Assembly: GCF_003263785.1 (NCBI RefSeq) | Contig: NZ_JYJK01000097.1 | Coordinates: 1-41,210 of the forward strand | DNA length: 41,210 bases | Source of the DNA: Vibrio variabilis | Lineage (GTDB): Bacteria; Pseudomonadota; Gammaproteobacteria; Enterobacterales; Vibrionaceae | Direction of reading: 5' to 3' | Part shown: in pieces, positions 34,762 through 41,210 of the stretch | How the letters are laid out: every line of letters starts with the position of its first letter | How positions within the stretch are numbered: position 1 is the stretch's first letter | Position numbers and translations under genes: made by a program | Notes under the pieces: generated by a model | Seen by the model: the letters and a program-made list of their open reading frames with translations, nothing else | Told to the model about the DNA's origin: nothing | The model's database searches: none

Positions 34762-35771
34762 TATCGATCCTCCATCTGCGCACTGGCTTGACGCATGTTC
34801 CAAACCATAACGGGAATCACCGCGACCATGATGATTACGGCAATCGCCGCACCACGCCCAAAGTCACCGCCGCCTCTAAACATCCAGTCAAACATCATGT
34901 TGGCAAGCACTTGAGTGCTCCATTGACCATTTGTCATTGCTAGCACAATATCGAAAACCTTAAGTACTAAGATGGTGATCGTCGTCCATACTACGGCGAT
35001 GGTTCCCCATATTTGCGGGATCAAAATCTTGAAGAAGATCTGCACACCATTTGCACCATCAAGAATGGCGGCTTCCACCGTTTCCTCTGGCACACCTCTA
35101 AGTGCTGCAGCAAGAATCACCATTGCAAAGCCAGTCTGAATCCAAATCAGGATCACCATTAAAAAAAAGTTGTTCCAAAAAGGAATGGTTATCCAGGCCT
35201 GTGCGGTTCCGCCAAATGCTTCGACAATCGCATTGAGGATGCCGATTTGCTCTGAGCCGGGTGCGCGATAGTCATAGACGAACTTCCAAATGATCGATGC
35301 ACCAATAAAGGAGATTGCCATCGGCATGAAGACCAGACTTTTAGCGATATTTCCCCAACTCACTCTGTCGGTAAGCGCGGCGATGACCAGACCGAAAAAC
35401 GTTGATGCGGCCGGTACCACAAGCAACCACAGCAAGTTATTGAACAGAGACTCTCTAAACTCAGGATCCTTAAACAGCCAGGTGTAATTGCTCACGCCAA
35501 CGAATTGATCGCCATTTCGGTCATGCAGCGATAGATACAAAGACTCAAAAACCGGATAGATAAGATAAAGCACTAAGAAAGCCAGTGCAGGGCCTAAGAA
35601 TAACCACGGGCGAATCGCCGCAGCGCGTCTTAGGTTCTTGGCCATGGTTTGATTGGAAACATGTCTGGTTGGAAAAATAACGGTGAGCAGGAAGTTGCTA
35701 CCAACAAAATAGACAACGCAGCTAGCGACGCCCAACACCATGATAAATAGAGAGGAATAAAGCTGTTCCAT
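34761..35771 (-). CDS. aglF: ABC transporter permease (AglF/MalF type)
   Basis: The partner permease, 336 residues, with about seven hydrophobic segments: an N-terminal pair (SLFIMVLGVASCVVYFVG), then FLGPALAFLVLYLIYPVFESLYLSL and the core. The EAA loop is VPEETVEAAILDGANGVQIFFKILIP. The start ATG at 35771 has GAGG 5 bases upstream; the frame opens further, to 35819, without a good site. A stable hairpin (35820-35849) separates it from the binding-protein gene, as between malE and malF of E. coli. Confidence 0.87.
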   Translation of the reverse strand: MEQLYSSLFIMVLGVASCVVYFVGSNFLLTVIFPTRHVSNQTMAKNLRRAAAIRPWLFLGPALAFLVLYLIYPVFESLYLSLHDRNGDQFVGVSNYTWLFKDPEFRESLFNNLLWLLVVPAASTFFGLVIAALTDRVSWGNIAKSLVFMPMAISFIGASIIWKFVYDYRAPGSEQIGILNAIVEAFGGTAQAWITIPFWNNFFLMVILIWIQTGFAMVILAAALRGVPEETVEAAILDGANGVQIFFKILIPQIWGTIAVVWTTITILVLKVFDIVLAMTNGQWSTQVLANMMFDWMFRGGGDFGRGAAIAVIIMVAVIPVMVWNMRQASAQMEDR

Positions 35772-35819
35772 CACTACCTCGCTCAATAAATGCCTAACAA
35801 AGGTGTGAAATGTGAACAT

Positions 35820-35849
35820 CGATAGACGCTGTAATTACGGCGCCTATCG
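35820..35849 (-). other. Intercistronic hairpin between binding-protein and permease genes
   Basis: CGATAGACGC and GCGCCTATCG form a 10-bp stem with one mismatch; the loop can fold again (GTAATTAC). No T-run follows. Its place, just after the binding protein, is the usual place of mRNA-stabilising hairpins that raise expression of the binding protein over the permeases. Confidence 0.6.
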
Positions 35850-35870
35850 ACATCACGTTAAAGGGCCTTA

Positions 35871-37222
35871 TTACTTAAGTGCATCCCATGTTTTTTGGAT
35901 ATCGTTAGCCACATCTTCGGCTGATTTACCACCACTGTAGTCGACCATTCCTGTCCAGAATGCACCTGCACCAATCTTACCGGGCATCAAATCAGAACCA
36001 TCGAAGCGGAACGTCGTCGCATCAAGTAGAATCTCACCTTGCTTCTTAAGCGTATCGTTACCATAAGCATCGATGTTGACACCTTTATGTGGGGTTAAGA
36101 ATCCCGACTGTGCCATCCAAATTTCGTGGGCAATTGGAGACTGTAGGAAAGCCATAAACGCTCTCGCTGCTTTTGAATCTTTGGTAATGCTCCACATGGT
36201 GCCCGCGCCCAATACCGGTTTACCTAGATCTTTTGACTCATAAGCCGGGAAGTAGAAGAAATCGACATCCGTGCCGAGCTCAGTGCCTTCAGGGAAGAAG
36301 CTTGGAATAAATGAAGCTTGACGATGCAGATAACACTTAGCAGGCGACGTAAACAGGCCTTTTGGCGAGTCTCGGAAATCTGTCGCTGCAACAGCGCGTG
36401 CACCACCATCCACAAACTTATCGTTACGTGCAAACCAACCGAATTCTTCAATCGCGCCAACGACTTTCGGATCATTGAACTTAAGCTCGTTTGTCGTCCA
36501 CTTGTCATAATCAGATGGCGATTGAGTGCGAAGCATCATATCTTCTACCCAATCCGTTGCAGGCCAGCCCGTTGCACCGCCCGAACCGAGTCCGATACAC
36601 CAAGGTGTTTCGCCATCTTCCACGATTTGCTCAGTCAACGCTTTCAGCTCTTCCATCGTTTGTGGCACTTCATAACCCACATCTTCAAAGTTCTCTGGGA
36701 CGTACCAAACCAACGACTTCAAATCGACCTTATAGAAAAATCCATACAAGTGATCTTTACCGTCTTTATCTGCAAACGTGCCCAGATCGACCAAGATGAG
36801 CCAGCAGCATAGTTATCATTTATCCATTCCCCCATCTTTGGATCCAGCGGGGTAAGAAAACCTTTTGAGGCTAAATCCGCAGCCAGTCCAGGCTGTGGGA
36901 AGATGGCAATGTTTGGAGCACTCCCCGCTTGAACATCGATGGCAATTTGCTGCTCAAAGGAATCGGAACCTGAGTAGTTCACCTTAGCGCCGGTTGCGGC
37001 TTCAAAATAAGCAATGACGCTTTCAACAAGCTCTTTATCTTCGGTTAGCCAAGGGCCAAAAATGGTGACAGTTTCACCTTTTAGATCCATGTTTTTGAGC
37101 GCTTCGTAGCTTTGCCAGTTGAAACGGGCATCTTCGCCTGGTGCGAATTTTAGATCAGCAGCAAAAACAGCAGAGGTAGAAAGGGTTACAGCGATGGCAC
37201 TAGCAAGTAGGGAGGTTTTCAT
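35871..37222 (-). pseudogene. aglE: Periplasmic alpha-glucoside-type binding protein (AglE-like), one frameshift
   Basis: This is the solute receptor of the ABC importer, about 450 residues when repaired. It has a signal peptide (MKTSLLASAIAVTLSTSAVFAA), the family 1 binding-protein fold (VTIFGPWLTEDKELVESVIAYFEAATGAKVNY; APNIAIFPQPGLAADLASKGFL) and a long C-terminal domain (GAGTMWSITKDSKAARAFMAFLQSP). The frame breaks at a GG (36791-36792): a third G would give GSSWVDLGTFAD and restore one reading frame. The ATG at 37222 has GGAG 8 bases upstream. As it is the first gene of the operon and the rest is intact, a sequencing error is more likely than a real knock-out. Confidence 0.85.
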
Positions 37223-37306
37223 CAGCAAGACTCCATGTATTGAGATACTTTTTATTTGTCTTTAATGTCCTTGGCTTTTCGGATTACTGCACATACAACT
37301 AAACAA

Positions 37307-37353
37307 CTTAATCGGTTAAGCCAGTAATAACTACCTTAAAACCTTATTGACAA
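37307..37353 (-). promoter_or_regulatory. Promoter of the agl uptake operon with LacI-type operator
   Basis: On the minus strand TTGTCA (37348-37353) and TATTAC (37324-37329) are 18 bases apart. Immediately downstream is CTTAACCGATTAAG (37307-37320), a 14-bp near-perfect dyad with a central CG, typical of LacI-family operators. It covers the expected transcription start, so the divergently encoded LacI regulator would repress by blocking the polymerase. Confidence 0.75.
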
Positions 37354-37539
37354 TTCGACCACTTTCTAACCAGTTCTTGTGCCATCGATCATGTTTTATG
37401 AACTCAAGCTTTCAATAGGATGACAAAGATCAAACTATTCAGTGCGGCTAAAAAACTCACACTTCCAATCCTTCTTAATCGTTTTAGAATTAGTAAAAAT
37501 CGTTCGTCACTATTGACCAAATAGCTATTAGGGATTGCT

Positions 37540-38560
37540 ATGCAGCGCAAGAAGCCCACTCTCAAAACGATAGCAGCGCATCTGGGTGTCTCAACGGCGA
37601 CTGTCTCAAATGCCTTCAATCGTCCCAGCCAACTTTCTAAGGGACTGAGAGAGAACATACTGCAAGAGTGTGAAAAGCTTGGTTACACAGGTCCAAGCAG
37701 CACAGCACGTAGCTTACGCACGGGAAAAACGGGTGTGATTGGCGTGTTGCTGGCGGATAACTTGGCATACAACTTCACTGACCCTGTAGCGACCGAATTT
37801 TTAGCCGGCGTCTCAAAAGCGTTGGACGAAGCGCATGTGAATATGTTGCTGCTTCCTCCTAGCAAAGAGAACTACCAAAACACTCAAGTTGAGACGATTC
37901 CCGATAGCTTTATCGTCTACGGCAAGCCTGTAGATACCAGCATTGTTGATCTGATCTTGAGGCAGCATAAGCCTGTCGTCGCGGTCGATTTTTCAATACC
38001 GGATATTCCATCTATCAATATTGATAACCACAAGGCGAGTTACGATATTGCCAAACACGCCATTCACAGCCCAAGTGACAATGTGTTGATTTTGGGGCTC
38101 AGACTAGAGCCGTCGACATCCCTGTCACTGGCCAACCTTGACAACCTTTACTCCAGTGAAGAATCGGTTTCACGCTGTCGCTTTGAAGGCTACAAGCGAG
38201 CGTTAGAAGAAAATCATATCGCACTGCCGAATGAGAACATTTGGCAAATCCATGACTTGGAAGAATCCAGTCTAAAAACCATGCTACGAGGCACACTAAC
38301 GGCGCCAAAAAAAAGTCGACGTTCTGCTTTGCATGAGTGACAAAATCGCCCTCGCCGCGCTCGCGGTATCACAAGAGCTTAACCTATCGACTCGAATTGT
38401 TGGCTTCGACGGCATTCCACAAGCCGCCGAATCCGGACTAACAACCGTTCAACAACCCATTGCAAAAAAAGGCCAAATCGCTGCGCAGATGGCGCTTGGC
38501 CAACTACCCTACGAATCTATTCAGCTGGAAACGGAGCTTATTATTCGCAGCAGCAGTTAG
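37540..38560 (+). pseudogene. LacI-family transcriptional regulator, frameshifted at an A8 run
   Basis: A repressor of about 340 residues. The N terminus is a LacI helix-turn-helix (TLKTIAAHLGVSTATVSNAFNRPSQLS), followed by the linker and periplasmic-binding-protein-like sensor domain (GVIGVLLADNLAYNFTDPVATEFLAGV; the end, VVGFDGIPQAAE-like, is RIVGFDGIPQAAESGLTTVQQP). The frame breaks at a run of eight As (38307-38314): seven As restore KKVDVLLCMSDKIALAAL. AGGG stands 7 bases before the ATG. It is divergent from the binding-protein gene and is followed after 32 bases by the alpha-glucosidase, so it is the likely regulator of both sides through the operator at 37307. Confidence 0.85.
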
Positions 38561-38592
38561 AACTTACCTCACTTGCTAAGGAGAACACTTCC

Positions 38593-40275
38593 ATGAGTAC
38601 GGAACAACTGGAGCAACGTTGGTGGCATGACGCCGTGGTTTATCAAATCTATCCGAGAAGTTTCAATGACGCCAATGGCGACGGTATCGGAGACATTCCC
38701 GGCATTATCGAGAAGCTAGACTATATCCAAGGATTAGGCGTCAACGTGATTTGGCTGAGTCCTGTATACAAGTCGCCCATGGATGACAACGGCTACGACA
38801 TCTCGGGTTATAGAGAGATTGCCCCAGAGTTTGGCACCATGGCCGACATGGAAACACTTTTAAAAGAGGCCGATAAACGAGGTATAAAGATTGTCATGGA
38901 CTTAGTGGTCAATCATACCTCTGATGAACACCCTTGGTTCGTTGAATCCAAAAGCAGCAAAGATAATCCAAAACGCGACTGGTACATCTGGAAAGATCCT
39001 AAAGAGGATGGCAGCGAGCCCAACAATTGGGAGTCCTTCTTCAAGCCCAAGGCATGGACTTTAGATGAAGCAACCGGTCAATATTACCTGCACCTCTTTA
39101 GTAACAAACAGCCAGACTTAAACTGGGCAAACCCGGAAGTCAGAGAAGCTATCTACGACATGATGCACTTCTGGCTCAAAAAAGGCTTGGGTGGCTTTCG
39201 AATGGACGTCATCAACATGATTGGCAAGCCATCTGATTTTCCAGACGCCACTATTTTTGATTCTGGTGTTGCCGGTTGGGAGCATTGGTCAAACAACCTA
39301 TTGGCTCACCAATACCTTAGAGAAATGCATGAGAAGGTACTGAAGCATTACGACGTACTTACCGTTGGCGAAACACCATTCACTACCACACTCGATGGCC
39401 GCTACTATTCCCATCCAGCTCGCAATGAAATCAGCATGATCTTTCAGTTCGAACACGTCAGCATAGACCGTGAAGAGCACAACGCGGTGAAAAAGGACTT
39501 TGATCTGGTTCAGTACAAGGAGATCATGTCTCGCTGGCAAGAAGATTTATATCAGAAGGGCTGGAATAGCCTCTACTGGAGCAATCACGACCAGCCTAGA
39601 ACCGTATCTCGCTATGGTTCAGATTCACCTGAGTATCGAGTAATCAGCGCAAAAATGCTCGGCACTGTTCTCCATATGATGAGTGGTACTCCGTATATCT
39701 ATCAGGGTGAAGAAATCGGGATGACCAACAAACACTTCAACAACATTGAAGAGTTTAACGACTTAATGGCGAAGTTCCATTACCAAAAAATGTTGCAGCG
39801 CGGTATATCCAATGAGGACGCCATCGCCTTTCTGAACGATTTTTCTCGTGATCACGCTCGAGTACCCGTTCAATGGGATAGTAGCGAACATGCAGGCTTC
39901 ACAACCGGTACACCTTGGCTGCCTGTGAACGAGAACTACGTCGATATCAATGCAGAGCAAGCCGTAAATGATGAATCGTCAATCTATCACCATTACCGCC
40001 AGCTCATCGCCCTACGTAAAAGCGACGAGTTTGGCAAAGTGATTGTGTACGGCGACCACACGTTACTCGACCCTCTAGATAGCGAAGTGTACGCCTACAT
40101 TCGCTCAATCGATGGCAAATCGCTACTCACTATCGCGAACTTCACCCCTCAAACCGTTCAGAGAACTTACCCTCACAGTGTCAAACAAATGGTGATCAAC
40201 AATTACCCTGGCGCATTAAGCTCAATGCACAATATAGAGCTCAAGCCGTATCAAGCGTTTGTGGTTGAGATTTAG
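38593..40275 (+). CDS. aglA: GH13 alpha-glucosidase / oligo-1,6-glucosidase
   Basis: A cytoplasmic glycoside hydrolase (no signal peptide), 560 residues, that releases glucose from the non-reducing end of alpha-glucosides. The GH13 regions are present: DLVVNHTSDEHPWF (region I), GFRMDVIN with the nucleophile Asp 205, TVGETP with the acid/base Glu 260, and WSNHDQPR with Asp 333. It starts VYQIYPRSFNDANGDGIGDI, and the C-terminal domain ends ELKPYQAFVVEI. The start has AAGGAG 9 bases upstream. With the transporter it makes a complete alpha-glucoside (maltose, isomaltose, sucrose or trehalose) pathway; the exact linkage preference cannot be fixed from the sequence. Confidence 0.92.
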   Translation: MSTEQLEQRWWHDAVVYQIYPRSFNDANGDGIGDIPGIIEKLDYIQGLGVNVIWLSPVYKSPMDDNGYDISGYREIAPEFGTMADMETLLKEADKRGIKIVMDLVVNHTSDEHPWFVESKSSKDNPKRDWYIWKDPKEDGSEPNNWESFFKPKAWTLDEATGQYYLHLFSNKQPDLNWANPEVREAIYDMMHFWLKKGLGGFRMDVINMIGKPSDFPDATIFDSGVAGWEHWSNNLLAHQYLREMHEKVLKHYDVLTVGETPFTTTLDGRYYSHPARNEISMIFQFEHVSIDREEHNAVKKDFDLVQYKEIMSRWQEDLYQKGWNSLYWSNHDQPRTVSRYGSDSPEYRVISAKMLGTVLHMMSGTPYIYQGEEIGMTNKHFNNIEEFNDLMAKFHYQKMLQRGISNEDAIAFLNDFSRDHARVPVQWDSSEHAGFTTGTPWLPVNENYVDINAEQAVNDESSIYHHYRQLIALRKSDEFGKVIVYGDHTLLDPLDSEVYAYIRSIDGKSLLTIANFTPQTVQRTYPHSVKQMVINNYPGALSSMHNIELKPYQAFVVEI

Positions 40276-40298
40276 TCTCTACACATCACATAACGAAT

Positions 40299-40326
40299 AA
40301 GCGAACCACGTATGGTTCGCTTTTTT
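40299..40326 (+). terminator. Terminator of the alpha-glucosidase gene
   Basis: AAGCGAACCA pairs perfectly with TGGTTCGCTT around a 4-base loop, followed by Ts. The stem is nearly identical to the terminators of gcvP and the YcxB-like gene. Confidence 0.9.
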
Positions 40327-40508
40327 CATCGGCGCGAGCTCACCTTTTTTAGTCATGCATTTACGCCGATACCACATCAATATGTATTCACTCTCATAAT
40401 TTATAGAAAAAACTCCTCCTCCAATCGCTATATTAAAAACCGTCCTCTCAATAGATTTCCCACCAATTTCTTACACTTTCCTCTGTTAATCACAAAAGAG
40501 GAAATAAC

Positions 40509-41210
40509 ATGTCTGATTTTTATATCATTGATACACAGCACGCTCACTTGCCATCTATTGTCGATAATAAGGAGGCTCTATTGCGTGAAGTGCATAATTA
40601 TATTGAAACGACTGGTGAACGAGAAATATTTGAGATTATTATCAATAAAAGGAGTGAACAGCTTGCTAATTCTGAGCTATCTTCTTGTTCTAGTGGGAAT
40701 TTAGATAGCCAATATCAATCTGAAAACATGGTAACACTAATAACGAACACTGAGTTATTTGGTGTGCCAAATTTCTATCGCTATATTGAACAGCAATCTC
40801 AGTCACTGTTTGGCGGTCTACTGCCATTTTGGGCTGAATATCAACGCTTCATACTCATGCTAGACGCTCAGCAGGTTGAGAAAATAGTGCTCAATGAAGA
40901 ACTGAAAGTCTTAGCCAAGGCCGAATTAGAAAACGGATTTCACGCTGAGCTTGTGAAGAACATAGAGGCAGACTGCAGGAAATTTCTGACACACTTCTCC
41001 GATCAACCTCTAAGACTCTCCAACGCCAATGCTCTAATGAACTTGGAAACCTTCGTGAAGCAGCAGCACTGGTATGAAATGCTATCTGAGCTGGATTTAT
41101 CCGCTCGAGGTGAGCATTTTATTCTTTACCAGATCGATGAACATGGTAGAAAGACCTTACTCTCATCTGCAAAGATCCAGCGCTGGAACAAAAAAGACGA
41201 CTGGTTAGCG
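40509..41210 (+). CDS. Unrecognised protein, N-terminal 234 residues, cut by window edge
   Basis: The frame is open from an ATG at 40509 (AGAGGA ribosome site 7 bases upstream) to the end of the window without a stop. It begins MSDFYIIDTQHAHLPSIVDN, has no signal peptide and no transmembrane helix in the visible part, and is rich in leucine and glutamate, with a stretch AKAELENGFHAELVKNIEADCR that looks helical. Its only tryptophan-rich spots are LLPFWAEYQRF and HWYEML. I do not recognise a family. It follows a terminator, so it starts a new transcription unit. Confidence 0.65.
   Translation, partial: MSDFYIIDTQHAHLPSIVDNKEALLREVHNYIETTGEREIFEIIINKRSEQLANSELSSCSSGNLDSQYQSENMVTLITNTELFGVPNFYRYIEQQSQSLFGGLLPFWAEYQRFILMLDAQQVEKIVLNEELKVLAKAELENGFHAELVKNIEADCRKFLTHFSDQPLRLSNANALMNLETFVKQQHWYEMLSELDLSARGEHFILYQIDEHGRKTLLSSAKIQRWNKKDDWLA

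Noticed and set aside
40312..40704. 130-codon frame after the alpha-glucosidase
   Set aside because: It starts inside the terminator and overlaps, in another frame, the better-supported gene at 40509.

Overview
The window looks like part of a Vibrio genome, probably the second chromosome. The gcvT / XRE-regulator / glyA-gcvH-gcvP arrangement, tandem GlyGly-CTERM secreted trypsin-like proteases, a DUF3360 permease remnant and a VF530-type protein are all typical of that genus. No rRNA, tRNA, CRISPR array or insertion sequence was seen.

Layout. (1) 1-2400: two secreted trypsin-like proteases on the minus strand, the first cut by the window edge and frameshifted. (2) 2400-9760: glycine/one-carbon island. 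gcvT and an XRE-cupin regulator are on the minus strand; glyA-gcvH-gcvP are on the plus strand. The island carries two copies of a GGAAAC-N3-GTTTCC operator, a PurR-like palindrome, a structured glyA leader and a terminator between gcvH and gcvP. (3) 9800-14250: gltS (frameshifted), an outer-membrane barrel and a patatin lipoprotein as a minus-strand operon, then a second barrel gene. (4) 14300-18700: an RND efflux pump with its membrane-fusion lipoprotein; its promoter region shares an operator-like element with the second barrel gene. (5) 18700-23900: small accessory genes, including a LysR regulator (frameshifted), a DUF3943 barrel protein, and two gene remnants that meet tail to tail at a probable deletion scar. 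(6) 24000-29700: an AraC-type regulator, two tandem AraC-like binding repeats, and a co-directional set encoding a small barrel, a DcaP-like porin, an exported SxxK serine hydrolase, a 45-residue membrane peptide and a TRIC/UPF0126 membrane protein. This is the best candidate for an undescribed system. (7) 29890-32400: SpoU-type RNA methyltransferase, VF530-type protein, DEAD-box helicase. (8) 32420-40330: an Agl-like alpha-glucoside uptake operon (ATPase, two permeases, binding protein) divergent from a LacI regulator and a GH13 alpha-glucosidase, with a promoter/operator that can be read at base level. (9) 40509-end: an unrecognised gene running off the window.

How the genes work together. 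The glycine island makes the T, H and P proteins of the glycine cleavage system plus serine hydroxymethyltransferase; the L protein must be encoded elsewhere. The agl locus imports alpha-glucosides and hydrolyses them in the cytoplasm under LacI-type control. The AraC cluster appears to move an unknown substrate across the outer membrane and cleave it in the periplasm.

Quality warning. At least eight genes carry single-base indels, two of them in homopolymers (G6, A8) and most being one missing base. Many of the 'pseudogenes' are therefore more likely sequencing or assembly errors than decay, and they are annotated over their full reconstructed spans.
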